DNA of 64,000 nucleotides from JAHRAW01 sp965212085 (lineage in GTDB: Bacteria > Pseudomonadota > Gammaproteobacteria > Arenicellales > Poriferihabitantaceae). A program made the position numbers and the translations under genes. This document shows, piece by piece, positions 16,820 to 25,085 of the stretch. The stretch is from assembly GCA_965212085.1 (NCBI GenBank), contig OZ243042.1:1116001-1180000 (forward strand), given 5' to 3'. Below the pieces are notes generated by a model. That model had not been told where the DNA came from and did not search any database. It worked only from the letters and a program-made list of their open reading frames with translations. Numbering within the stretch: the first letter of the stretch is position 1; each line of letters opens with the position of its first letter.

Positions 16820-17587
16820 ATGCCCGTTGTTCAAAATCTGCGTGTCGCCAGCCTCATCACCGGCGCATTCAAACTATTGCTACTGGCGCTTGGCATCGTT
16901 CTTGGCGCGCTGGGGTGCGGGGTTGCCGGGGTGCTGTCGCGCCGCTGGTTTCGCGTATTTGAAATGCGCTGGCACCGCGTTATGCTGATTTTTCTCGGCG
17001 TGCGCACCCGCTACACCGGCGCCGACTTCGCCGCCGGCGCTTTGTTGCTCAGCAATCACGTCTCGTGGCTCGATACGCTGGTGTTCGGCGCGCGCTGGCC
17101 GCTAACCTTTCTCGGCAACAGCAAGATCACGCGCTGGCCGGTGCTCGGCTGGGTGATCCGCCGCTCCGGCGCGTTGTTCATCGAACGCGGCACCGGCGCG
17201 AAACAGGCCACGCGGGAAATCGGCGGCGCGTTGCGGCGCGGCCGCACCGTGATCCTGTTCCCCGAAGGCAAAACCACCGACGGCCGCTCGGTGATTCGTT
17301 TTCAGCCACGGCTGGCGCAGGCCGCCATTGACGCCGGCGCGCCGCTACAGCCGGCGGCGGTGCGCTACTTTGACGCCGCCGGGGCGCGGGTCGTGCGCCA
17401 TTCTTTCGCCGGCAGGATTACGCTTTTGCAGAGCGCGTGGAAAACCGTGCGCGGGCCGCGGATTATCGCCGAGGTCACCCTGTTTCCGCCGCTCGCGCCG
17501 GTTGGCCCACGGCAGGAACTGGTTGGGCGGGCCGAGCAGTTGGTGCGGACGCTGGTGGAGTCCGGGGAAGGGGAGGGAAGCCGGTAA
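16820..17587 (+). CDS. 1-acyl-glycerol-3-phosphate acyltransferase (PlsC family)
   Basis: The 255-residue protein has an N-terminal membrane segment (about 16-38). The acyltransferase motif NHVSWLD (NHxSxxD) is near residues 79-85, and FPEGKTTDGR near 152-161 binds the acceptor phosphate. It transfers acyl groups to lysophosphatidic acid or a related lipid such as ornithine lipid; paralogs are common, so the plsC symbol is withheld. Base composition returns to GC-rich, matching the core genome. Confidence 0.88.
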   Translation: MPVVQNLRVASLITGAFKLLLLALGIVLGALGCGVAGVLSRRWFRVFEMRWHRVMLIFLGVRTRYTGADFAAGALLLSNHVSWLDTLVFGARWPLTFLGNSKITRWPVLGWVIRRSGALFIERGTGAKQATREIGGALRRGRTVILFPEGKTTDGRSVIRFQPRLAQAAIDAGAPLQPAAVRYFDAAGARVVRHSFAGRITLLQSAWKTVRGPRIIAEVTLFPPLAPVGPRQELVGRAEQLVRTLVESGEGEGSR

Positions 17588-17722
17588 CATCGGGGTAAAT
17601 GCGGGTAACTTCGGCTAATTTCCGGGAAAATCGCGGAATTCGTCGAATTCGGGGTCAGGTTTGTATTGGCATGGTACGCCGTTTGCAGGGATTTTCCCGG
17701 AACGGGGGAACTTGAAAAACGG

Positions 17723-17749
17723 TTAGCACTCTAATACGGCGAGTGCTAA
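17723..17749 (+). promoter_or_regulatory. CIRCE operator (HrcA) overlapping the rpoH promoter
   Basis: TTAGCACTC (17723-17731), nine bases, then GAGTGCTAA (17741-17749) is a perfect match to the CIRCE consensus bound by HrcA. TTAGCA within its left arm and TAAAAT at 17746-17751 are 17 bases apart and read as a sigma-70 -35/-10 pair, so HrcA would block RNA polymerase. CTTGAAA at 17711-17717 resembles a sigma-32 -35 box but lacks a matching -10. Confidence 0.92.
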
Positions 17750-17786
17750 AATAGCGTCCGCCTGAAAATGAGGAGGTAATCCATCC

Positions 17787-18641
17787 ATGACCGAACAAGT
17801 CCCCATCGCCATCAACCTCTCGCCCGGCGAGAACCTCGCCTCCTACATGCGCGCGGTCAACGCCGCGCCGATTTTGTCGGTGCAACGGGAGCGCGAACTC
17901 GCCCTGCGCTACCGCAACGACAACGACCTCGACGCGGCGCGGGAACTGGTGGTTTCCCATCTGCGCTATGTGGTCAAGGTGGCGCGCGGGTTCATGGGCT
18001 ACGGCCTGCCGCTCACCGACCTCATCCAGGAAGGCAGCATCGGCCTGATGAAAGCGGTCAAGCGTTATGACCCGAACCGAGACGTGCGGCTGGTGTCGTT
18101 CGCCGTGCACTGGATCAAGGCGGAGATTTACGACTACGTGCTGCGCAACTGGCGCGTGGTCAAGGTCGCCACCACCAAGGCCCAGCGCAAACTGTTTTTC
18201 AACCTGCGAAAATCCCGCGCCCGGCTTGGCTGGATGAAGGACGACGAAGTTGAGCAACTGGCCGCGCAGTTAAACGTCGAGGCGGCCACGGTGCGCCAGA
18301 TGGAATCGCGCCTGAGCGGCGGCGACGTGGCGTTCGACGCACAAGCCGACCAGGACGACGACCAGGCGTTCCTCGCCCCGGCCCAGCATCTCGGCGACAG
18401 CCGCTACGACCCGGCGGTGGTGGTGGACAACTCGGAACAGGAAAGCCGCACCCGGCGGCAACTGGCGGCGGCGTTGTCGCGGCTCGACGAGCGCAGCCGG
18501 GACATCGTCTCGCGTCGCTGGCTGAACGATGACAAACCGACCCTGCACGCACTGGCCGGTGAATACGGCGTATCGGCGGAAAGAATCCGCCAGATCGAAA
18601 AACACGCCATGGAAAAAATGAAAGCGGTGATTGCCTTATAA
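17787..18641 (+). CDS. rpoH: RNA polymerase heat-shock sigma factor sigma-32
   Basis: This 284-residue sigma-70-family protein has region 2 (ARELVVSHLRYVVKVARGF, LIQEGSIGLMKAVKRYDP, FAVHWIKAEIYDYVLRNWR). The RpoH box QRKLFFNLRK (about residues 132-141) distinguishes sigma-32 from other sigma factors. The C-terminal region 4 is AERIRQIEKHAMEKMK. A GGAGG ribosome site precedes the ATG. It directs transcription of chaperone and protease genes; hsp20 and possibly hslVU in this window carry matching promoters. The CIRCE operator upstream places it under HrcA repression as well. Confidence 0.97.
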   Translation: MTEQVPIAINLSPGENLASYMRAVNAAPILSVQRERELALRYRNDNDLDAARELVVSHLRYVVKVARGFMGYGLPLTDLIQEGSIGLMKAVKRYDPNRDVRLVSFAVHWIKAEIYDYVLRNWRVVKVATTKAQRKLFFNLRKSRARLGWMKDDEVEQLAAQLNVEAATVRQMESRLSGGDVAFDAQADQDDDQAFLAPAQHLGDSRYDPAVVVDNSEQESRTRRQLAAALSRLDERSRDIVSRRWLNDDKPTLHALAGEYGVSAERIRQIEKHAMEKMKAVIAL

Positions 18642-18718
18642 CCGCCTGACCGCCCCGGCAGCTTCCAGTCCGAAGCGCAACAGAGGAAGCGGGAATCAAG
18701 CCGTGGGCAAGCGTAGGG

Positions 18719-18734
18719 ACAGGTTGCGGCCTGT
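18719..18734 (+). repeat. GTAGGGACAGGT...ACCTGTC palindrome, variant copy
   Basis: ACAGGTTGCGGCCTGT, a variant of the palindrome ACAGGTCGCGACCTGT that also occurs at 9498, 19187, 20345 and 52993, usually preceded by GTAGGG. It lies in the spacer 18642-19217, which holds only repeats. Confidence 0.65.
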
Positions 18735-18777
18735 CTCTGCCAACGCCGGACTCTTTCGCAAGGGCGCGGGGCGCGGG

Positions 18778-18977
18778 GCGCGTGACGCGCATTGCGGGGG
18801 GGAGGGGGAGACCCCCCACGCCCCCCTGTGTGGCGCGGGAAAACATCCTGTTTTCAGCGCCGCTGCGCACATCCCTGTGCGCGACAGCCGGCTATCGCCG
18901 GACCGAAAAAGCGGATGCCCGATACGATGAAAAATATGGTCGCTGGCGCTCCCTATTTTTCTATCGTTCGGGAATGA
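18778..18977 (+). repeat. Composite ~200-base repeat, copy 1 (includes REP-B copy 2)
   Basis: This block matches 45266-45457 nearly base for base apart from short indels. It opens with GCGCGTGACGCGCATTG and contains a G-run/C-run stem (GGGGGAGACCCCCC). The hairpin GCGCACATCCCTGTGCGC follows, and the block ends with REP-B. Open frames across it are not protein-like. Confidence 0.8.
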
Positions 18978-19071
18978 CACCGAGGGTGATTTGTTTTTTC
19001 GCGGGGATGACGGCGAGGAAGATTTGCGCTTTTGCGGGTATGACACCGAGAACGTGGCAACAACGCTGTCG

Positions 19072-19144
19072 TCATTCCCGAGCGTTAGTGTCCGTTGCCG
19101 CGTTGTTTGCGGCTTACGGACACTTGGCGCTCTCGGGAATCCAG
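19072..19144 (+). repeat. REP-A hairpin repeat, copy 2
   Basis: It has the same nested hairpin as copy 1 with a slightly different tip. It is preceded by a GCGGGTATGACaCCGAGAACGTGGCAACAACGCTG-like segment that also flanks the copies at 21791 and 53097, so the full unit is about 130 bases. A further ACAGGTCGTGACCTGT palindrome is at 19187-19202. Confidence 0.8.
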
Positions 19145-19217
19145 CGGCAAAACGGCAGTGTCCGCCGTCCAAGCAGTGGCGTAGGGACAGGTCGTGACCT
19201 GTCCATGCCAATCCAAT

Positions 19218-21614
19218 TTAGAAACGCAACGAACCGGTCAGCCGGATGTTGTGCCCGATGTCGTTGTCATCCTGTTCGGTGCGTTCGCCGGTCAATTCCA
19301 ATTGCAAGCCGCGTTTACTCCATTTGCCCAATGCATTGGAGAAGTCCACCCCCATTTTTTGACTGCGCCCGTTTTTGCTCCAGCCGGGTTCAAGGGTGAA
19401 GGTTACTCCACGCCCCCGCGCGCCGGGGTCATATCGCACTTGCAGGCTGGCATCCCATTCTTCGTAGTCGTTTTCTTCGTGTACCAGCAAGGCGTTGGCT
19501 TCCCCCTGCATGCTCAAACCGCTTGCGGGGTGGCGGTAGTCAAAGCCTAATCCCAAATCAGCACCGCTACCTTGTTCGGCGTCGCCGTCATCCCAGCGCA
19601 GGCCGAGTTCCCAGTTCGGGGTGAATCGGGCGCCGTTCGGGGAGGGGGTGCCGGGAACGCGGCCTTGCATGGCAACGCGCAGGCGTTGGGAGTCTGCGGT
19701 TACTGCCGGCAGGTCGGTTTCCTCATCGGCTTCGGATTCCAGTTCCACGGCGAAAGCGCTGGCTTTCCATGACCATTCGCTGCGTTTGTACGTGGTCAGG
19801 TCGCCGGATATGCCGAGGGCGATCATTTGCATTTCAATATCCACGTCGGTGGTCTCGGCATCCCCGTCCGTGGCCAGTTCGGCGTCTCCTTCGCCGTAGC
19901 CGAGTACGACCCATGCGTTGGTGGCGTCATTTGGTTGCCATTGGATATAGGGCAGGATACTGGTCAGGTCGGCTTGCAAATCGCCCTGGATGTCGTCTGC
20001 CTGGTCGTCATAATCTATTTCGCCGTCGCTTTCGGAGATGGCGAGGCCGAGGCGGACGCCGGTTGGGGTGCGGTAGTCTGCGCCGAGGTAGGCTGAGGTT
20101 ACGTCTCCGTCTTGTTCAAAGTCGTCTTCGGGTTTGCCGTCGAAGTTGGTGGTGGTGGCGCGTGCCCAGAGGCTCCAGTTGGAGGTGCTTGAGGCGTCGT
20201 CATTGAGGTTGAAGTGGAACGCGCTTTTCATCAAGAGATCGCGGGCGGACATTGTGGTGCGCGCACATCCCTGTGCGCGACAGTCCGGCTGTGCCGGAAG
20301 GGTTTGAACTGGATCTCCGCCTTCGTTCAAGTGCGCGGGTGCGGACAGGTCGCGACCTGTCTCTACGGCCGCCGAGGGGGCGTTGGTCGCTAACTCAAAC
20401 TTATGCCCGCCTATTGTGAAGTGGCTGGTGTTTGCGCTTGTGCCGGTGTTGGTCAGGTAGTCTTCAAATACGCCCACCGTGCCGGTGGCGAAGGCCCGCC
20501 CGAACGCCGCCAGCGTCTTTTCCACAACGCGTTCGCTACCGAACTGTCCGATGGCGATGGTGAAAGTCTGTTGCGCGGTGTTGGGGTTGGGCGTGGCGCT
20601 GTCGGTGACGGTGTAGGTGTATTCAACGGCGTCTTGTTCGGTGGTCGGGGTGCCGGCCAAAACGCGGTTGCCGGGGGTGAAGATCAGGCCGTCGGGGAGA
20701 GTTTCGGTGATGGCGTAGGTCAAGGTGCCATCGCCGCCGGTGGCTTCCGGCAGGGTTACGCTGATGGGTTCATCGGGGGCGTATCTTTGGCGGGGGATGG
20801 TGGCGTCGAAGATCAAGGGGGCGGCGGTGACTTCAAGGGCGAAGGTGAGGTCGGCGGTGCTGCCGTCATCGTCGGTAACGGTGTAGGTATAGTCAACCGA
20901 AGTGGCTGCCGCCGCCGGGGTGCCGGTGATGGTTGGGGGGTTGGCGGTGCCGTCAAATATCAGGTTGGCGGGCAAGGCCGGGCTGATGGTGTAGGCGAGG
21001 GCGCGGTTGCCGCCGGTGGCGGTGGGCAGGGTTATGGTGCCGACGTCAACGGTGGCGGTGTAGGTCTGGTCGGCGATGGTATCGGCGAAGATTGGGGTGG
21101 CCTCTGGTTCGGTGGTTATAGTGAAAGCTGGTAAAAATACGATGTCACCATTGCTGTCGCCAACGCCATATATAAAGCCGGAGAGGGCGCCGGAAAATTC
21201 CGGTGTGCCGGAGAGTACGCGGGAGTCGGCATCAAAGGTCAGACTTGCACTAGGTGCATTGAGGTTAATATCATAAGTCAGCGGCGGGTCACCACCGGTG
21301 GCCGCCGGCAGGGTCAGGGGCGTGATGGGCTTGTTGATCGTGAAGACCAAGTTGGGGATGGTCTGACCGCCGAAAGTCGGCACTTCGCCGGCTTGGGCCT
21401 GGGCGTGCTGGGCGGGGATGAAAGTGAAAACGAGGGCGAACAGGGCGAGGGCGGATGCCTTGTTTAGTAAGGTTAGCGGTTTACTATGTGTATCGGGGGG
21501 GGGGGGGGGGGGGGCAGGAATGGCCGCTGAGACGCCTGCAGGCGTGGTTTTATGCGGTTTTAGCGGGTTTTTGAGTGCATTTTTGACTACGGACGGGAAG
21601 CGGGAAAAGAACAT
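19218..21614 (-). CDS. Autotransporter-like surface protein with cadherin/Ig-like repeats, phase-variable
   Basis: The 798-residue protein has a long N-terminal extension (about 1-47), a signal sequence (ASALALFALVFTFIPAQHAQA, about 53-73), and three or four repeats. The repeats are of the putative-Ig/cadherin type, each with a TLPxATGG start and a YTYTVTD end (about 80-355). A linker follows, and a C-terminal beta-barrel of about 300 residues ends in LTGSLRF with a terminal Phe. This is the layout of a type V (autotransporter) adhesin. A run of 20 C on the coding strand (21495-21514) encodes PPPPPP near residues 34-39. Palindromic repeats are built into the linker at 20260-20360. AGGAGA lies upstream of the ATG at 21614. 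Confidence 0.78.
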   Translation of the reverse strand: MFFSRFPSVVKNALKNPLKPHKTTPAGVSAAIPAPPPPPPDTHSKPLTLLNKASALALFALVFTFIPAQHAQAQAGEVPTFGGQTIPNLVFTINKPITPLTLPAATGGDPPLTYDINLNAPSASLTFDADSRVLSGTPEFSGALSGFIYGVGDSNGDIVFLPAFTITTEPEATPIFADTIADQTYTATVDVGTITLPTATGGNRALAYTISPALPANLIFDGTANPPTITGTPAAAATSVDYTYTVTDDDGSTADLTFALEVTAAPLIFDATIPRQRYAPDEPISVTLPEATGGDGTLTYAITETLPDGLIFTPGNRVLAGTPTTEQDAVEYTYTVTDSATPNPNTAQQTFTIAIGQFGSERVVEKTLAAFGRAFATGTVGVFEDYLTNTGTSANTSHFTIGGHKFELATNAPSAAVETGRDLSAPAHLNEGGDPVQTLPAQPDCRAQGCARTTMSARDLLMKSAFHFNLNDDASSTSNWSLWARATTTNFDGKPEDDFEQDGDVTSAYLGADYRTPTGVRLGLAISESDGEIDYDDQADDIQGDLQADLTSILPYIQWQPNDATNAWVVLGYGEGDAELATDGDAETTDVDIEMQMIALGISGDLTTYKRSEWSWKASAFAVELESEADEETDLPAVTADSQRLRVAMQGRVPGTPSPNGARFTPNWELGLRWDDGDAEQGSGADLGLGFDYRHPASGLSMQGEANALLVHEENDYEEWDASLQVRYDPGARGRGVTFTLEPGWSKNGRSQKMGVDFSNALGKWSKRGLQLELTGERTEQDDNDIGHNIRLTGSLRF
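20260..20360. repeat. Two palindromic repeats embedded in the autotransporter-like coding region
   Basis: GCGCACATCCCTGTGCGC with its CGACAGTCCGGCT flank (20260-20289) matches the spacer repeats at 18866 and 45345. ACAGGTCGCGACCTGT (20345-20360) is the dispersed palindrome. Both lie in frame between the passenger repeats and the barrel. Confidence 0.75.
21495..21514. repeat. 20-base poly-G/poly-C tract (contingency locus)
   Basis: An uninterrupted run of 20 G on the plus strand, inside the start of the autotransporter-like gene and upstream of its signal peptide. The frame is open at 20; a change to 19 or 21 would truncate the protein. Confidence 0.92.
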
Positions 21615-21790
21615 GAGAATTCTCCTGACGGGGTGGTCGTGGTAGGCCGTGAATTAGCCGGATTATACCAAAATCCAGGGAAATGCCATCCCCCGAAGTG
21701 GGCGGAATATGGCGGTTTTGACGCTGGATTGCTCGTATCGTCCCTGATACTCGCCCTACGGGCTACGCGCAATTTTGCTCCCGGCAAAAT

Positions 21791-21854
21791 TGTCCCGAGT
21801 ACGCAAGTGTCCGTAAGCCGCTACGCGGCAACGGACACTAACGCTCGAGAATAA
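21791..21854 (-). repeat. REP-A hairpin repeat, copy 3 (inverted)
   Basis: Carries the CCGAGTACG, AGTGTCCGT and ACGGACACT arms in reverse orientation, followed by the GTGTCATACCCGCG flank seen at other copies. It lies between the divergent autotransporter-like gene and the 3' end of mrcA. A GTATCGTCCCTGATACTCGCC segment at about 21737 resembles 9593. Confidence 0.75.
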
Positions 21855-21909
21855 CGGCAGAGTTGTTGCTACTCCCCCGGTGTCATACCCGCGCACAGCC
21901 TGCCCCCGC

Positions 21910-24354
21910 CTAAAACAATTCTTCCGATTTAGATTTCCCCGGGTCTCCCGAAGGCTTGCCGGTGCCCGCCGGTTCAAGGGGGTTGTCGGGTTCGGTGCCC
22001 GCCAGGTAGTACTCAAAGTAGCCGTCGGGGTCGTCCGCCGGCGTCAGTTTGCCGGAGTCCTTGTTGATGAACCGGGTGGTGATGTTTGGCGGCGGCGTCA
22101 GCGGCCGTTCGGGAAAATCCTTGAGCGCGGCGCGCATATAGTCAACCCAGATGGGCAGCGCGGCGGTGGCCCCGGATTCGCGCCGCCCGAGGTTTGAAGG
22201 CTCGTCGAAGCCGACGAACACCGTGGTCACTACGTCTTGGTTGAAGCCGGAAAACCAGGCGTCCCGGAAGTTGTTGGTGGTGCCGGTCTTTCCGGAAAGG
22301 TCGCTGCGGTTGAGCGCCAGCGCACGCCGCCCGGTTCCGGTGAGGATTACCTGGTGCATCAAGTCGCTGATCAGAAACGCGTTCTGCGCGGAGATTGCCC
22401 GGTCTTCCCGGGGCGCGGGTTCCCGGGTTGCGGCGGCCGCCTGTTCGTCGTTGATTACGCCACTGACCACGCCGCTAACCGCGGGGTCGTCCGCGATGGC
22501 GTCCGTGGTCCGGCAGTATTCACATTCCTCGGCGCTCAGCACCACCTCGTTGCCGTCGCCGTCAACGATGCGCTCGATCAGGTACGGCTTGATGCGCTTG
22601 CCGCCGTTGGCGAACACCGCGAACGCGGCGGCCAGGTCCAGCGGCGAGACGCCGATGCTGCCGAGGGCGAGGGACAGGCTGCGCGGCAGTTGTTCGGGGT
22701 CAAAGCCGAACCTCGCCAGGTGCTCGATGGTTTTGTCCACGCCGATGGCCCGCACCAGGCGCACCGAAACCAGGTTGAGGGAGCGGCTCAGCGCCTCGCG
22801 CAGGCGCGTCGGGCCGAAAAATTTCTTGCTGTAATTCTGCGGGCGCCAGATGCCTTCGAGGTCGTCCTCCACCACGATCGGCCCGGCGCTCACCAGGCTG
22901 CCGGCGGTGAAGCCGTTGTCGAGCGCCGCGGAGTAAATGAACGGCTTGATGTTGGAGCCGGGCTGGCGCAGCGCCTGGGTGGCGCGGTTGAACTTGCTCA
23001 GGTAGTAGTCGAAGCCGCCGGTCAGGGCGAGGATCGCGCCGCTGTTGGCGTCGAGGCTGACCAGGGCGCCGGACACCCGGGGCATCTGGTTGAGACGCCA
23101 GCCGTTGTCGCCGGCCCGCGACGCATAAATAATGTCGCCGCGCCGCGCCACTTTGGCGGCGGTGGCCGGCTCCGGCCCGATGCTGTTGGGGCCTTTGTAG
23201 GGTTTGGCCCAGCGGATGTGTTCCCAGTCAATGGTGATGGTTTCCTGATCCTGGGTGAGCGCGGTGATGGTTCGCTCGGCGCTTTCCAGCACCACCGCCG
23301 GAATCAGCTCGCGGCTCTTGGGGTATTCCAGCAGCGCCTGGTCAATGGACTGCGGCGTGTGCCGGTCGAGGTCTATGCGCGCCACGGGGCCGCGAAAACC
23401 GTGCCGCCGGTCGTAGTTCAGCAGGCCGTTGCGCAGCGCTTCATCGGCCTGGGCCTGATGCTCGCTGTTGATGGTCACCGCCACCCGGTAGCCGAGTTCA
23501 TAGACGCGCTCGCCGAAACGCTCCACCATCAACTGGCGCGCCATCTCGGCAATGTAGGGCGCTTGCGCTTCAACCTCGGCGACGTGGCGGGTGGCGGTGA
23601 TCGGCGCCTGACGCGCGGTCTGGTAACTGAAGTCGTCTATTTTTCCGAGTTCGTGCAAGCGCTTGAGCACGTGGGCGCGGCGCTCAGCGGCGCGCTGCGG
23701 GCTGGCGATGGGGTTGTCCCGGGACGGCGCCTTGGGCAGGCCGGCCAGCATCGCGATCTCCGGGACGCTCAAGTTTTCCAGTTCGACGCCGTAGTACACC
23801 TGGGAGGCGGCGGCGAAACCGTAGGCGCGGTGGCCGAGAAAAATCTTGTTGAAGTACAACTCCAGAATCTCATCCTTGGTCAGCGCGCGTTCCATGTTGA
23901 AGGCCAGCAGCACTTCCTTCAGTTTGCGCGTGTAGGTTCGCTCCGGAGTCAGGAAAAAATTCCGCGCCACCTGCATGGTGATGGTGCTCGCGCCCTGGGA
24001 GCGGGATTTGCTGCGCAGGTTGCTCCACCCGGCGCGCAGGATGCCGGGGAAGTCCACGCCGGTATGGTGGTAGAAGCGGTCGTCCTCGGTGACCAGCACG
24101 GCGTCTATGAGCAGCGGCGGGGTGTCGTCCAGGGATACCGGGATGCGCCGCTCGTTGCCGTACTCGGCGATGAGCTGCGCGTCGCTGTTGTAGATGCGCA
24201 GGGGGATGTTCAGGGGAACCCGCCGGATTTCCTCGATGGTGGGCAATCCGGGCAGCAGGGTAACGGCGTACACACCAAGCCCGATGCCCATGGTCAGCGC
24301 CAGCACCGCGCCCCAGGCGATGATCTTCAACAGCAGTTTCAGGAAAAATTTCAT
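21910..24354 (-). CDS. mrcA: Penicillin-binding protein 1A, bifunctional peptidoglycan glycosyltransferase/transpeptidase
   Basis: The 814-residue protein has an N-terminal membrane anchor (about 6-33). The glycosyltransferase 51 domain has EDDRFYHHTGVD (90-101) and GASTITMQVARNFFL. An OB-like insert follows, then a transpeptidase domain with SNIK near residue 466 (SxxK), SLN, and KTGTT near 685. It polymerises and cross-links peptidoglycan at the inner-membrane outer face. The tail is rich in Gly, Pro and Ser. The ATG at 24354 gives the normal MKFF start; the open frame to 24519 is upstream extension. It is divergent from aroK, with AT-rich TATTATAA at 24445-24452 between them. Confidence 0.95.
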   Translation of the reverse strand: MKFFLKLLLKIIAWGAVLALTMGIGLGVYAVTLLPGLPTIEEIRRVPLNIPLRIYNSDAQLIAEYGNERRIPVSLDDTPPLLIDAVLVTEDDRFYHHTGVDFPGILRAGWSNLRSKSRSQGASTITMQVARNFFLTPERTYTRKLKEVLLAFNMERALTKDEILELYFNKIFLGHRAYGFAAASQVYYGVELENLSVPEIAMLAGLPKAPSRDNPIASPQRAAERRAHVLKRLHELGKIDDFSYQTARQAPITATRHVAEVEAQAPYIAEMARQLMVERFGERVYELGYRVAVTINSEHQAQADEALRNGLLNYDRRHGFRGPVARIDLDRHTPQSIDQALLEYPKSRELIPAVVLESAERTITALTQDQETITIDWEHIRWAKPYKGPNSIGPEPATAAKVARRGDIIYASRAGDNGWRLNQMPRVSGALVSLDANSGAILALTGGFDYYLSKFNRATQALRQPGSNIKPFIYSAALDNGFTAGSLVSAGPIVVEDDLEGIWRPQNYSKKFFGPTRLREALSRSLNLVSVRLVRAIGVDKTIEHLARFGFDPEQLPRSLSLALGSIGVSPLDLAAAFAVFANGGKRIKPYLIERIVDGDGNEVVLSAEECEYCRTTDAIADDPAVSGVVSGVINDEQAAAATREPAPREDRAISAQNAFLISDLMHQVILTGTGRRALALNRSDLSGKTGTTNNFRDAWFSGFNQDVVTTVFVGFDEPSNLGRRESGATAALPIWVDYMRAALKDFPERPLTPPPNITTRFINKDSGKLTPADDPDGYFEYYLAGTEPDNPLEPAGTGKPSGDPGKSKSEELF

Positions 24355-24508
24355 TGGCCGGTGGTTCGAATTTTTGGCGTGCCGCAGGATAGGATACGCG
24401 GGTATTACAGGGGATAAAGTTACCACCTGCGCGCCGCCAGCGGCTATTATAACCGCAATCCGCCCGACCACGCCGGTGTGGCCGGGAACAGCCGGACCGG
24501 GAACGCGC

Positions 24509-25051
24509 TTGCAAGGCAACCTTTACCTGATTGGCCCCATGGGGGCGGGCAAAACGACCGTGGGTCGCAAGCTCGCGCGCCTGTTGCACTGCGATTTCAT
24601 CGACACCGACCACGCCCTGGAAGAAAGAACCGGGGTGTCGGTCAGCCACATATTCGAGGTCGAGGGCGAGCAGGGCTTCCGCGAGCGCGAAGCCCGGCTG
24701 CTCGCGGAAATCGGCGAGGCCGGCGGCGGTGGCGGCAGCGGTGCGGTGGTCGCCACCGGCGGCGGAGTTATCCTGAGCGAAAGCAACCGCAGGGTAATGC
24801 GCGGCGGCACCGTGGTCTATCTGCGCGCCTCCCCGGAGTTGCTGTGGGAGCGCCTCAAGGACTGTCAGAACCGCCCGTTGTTGAGCGCGCCGGATCCGAG
24901 AAGTACAATAACGCGGTTGCTGGAAGCGCGCGGCCCGTTGTACGCCGCCGAGGCGGATTTCACCGTCGCCATCGAAGCGCGCGCCGAATCCGCCACCGGC
25001 ATGGCGGCAAAAATACACGCCCTGTTGCGGGAGCACGATGCGAAGCGATGA
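24509..25051 (+). CDS. aroK: Shikimate kinase
   Basis: This ~180-residue kinase has Walker A GPMGAGKTT immediately after LYLI, the shikimate-binding DTDHALEERTG and REREARLL, GGGVILSE, and the lid region NRPLL. It phosphorylates shikimate at the 3-hydroxyl in aromatic amino acid synthesis. No ATG lies before the Walker motif, so TTG at 24509 (MQGNLYLIG) is my choice, with GTG 24476 as alternative. The aroK-aroB order is typical. A short Gly-rich insert (GEAGGGGGSG) sits before the GGG loop. Confidence 0.92.
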   Translation: MQGNLYLIGPMGAGKTTVGRKLARLLHCDFIDTDHALEERTGVSVSHIFEVEGEQGFREREARLLAEIGEAGGGGGSGAVVATGGGVILSESNRRVMRGGTVVYLRASPELLWERLKDCQNRPLLSAPDPRSTITRLLEARGPLYAAEADFTVAIEARAESATGMAAKIHALLREHDAKR

Positions 25052-25085
25052 TGCAAAACCATGTCCGAAACCATGACACGAAACC

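Noticed and set aside
18778..18977. Possible CRISPR array because of dense repeats
   Set aside because: The repeats are different hairpins, are not regularly spaced, and have no spacers of even length or cas genes nearby.
18782..19399. Open frames of ~60-205 codons across the spacer after rpoH
   Set aside because: They are made of repeat sequence. The same peptides recur at 45.3 kb with frame changes, so they are not conserved proteins.
20403..21134. Glycine-rich plus-strand frame of 243 codons
   Set aside because: It is antisense to the Ig-like repeat region of the autotransporter-like gene. The apparent repeats are complements of those coding repeats.
22237..24417. Plus-strand open frame of 726 codons
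   Set aside because: It is antisense to mrcA and has no domain pattern. It is a GC-rich shadow.
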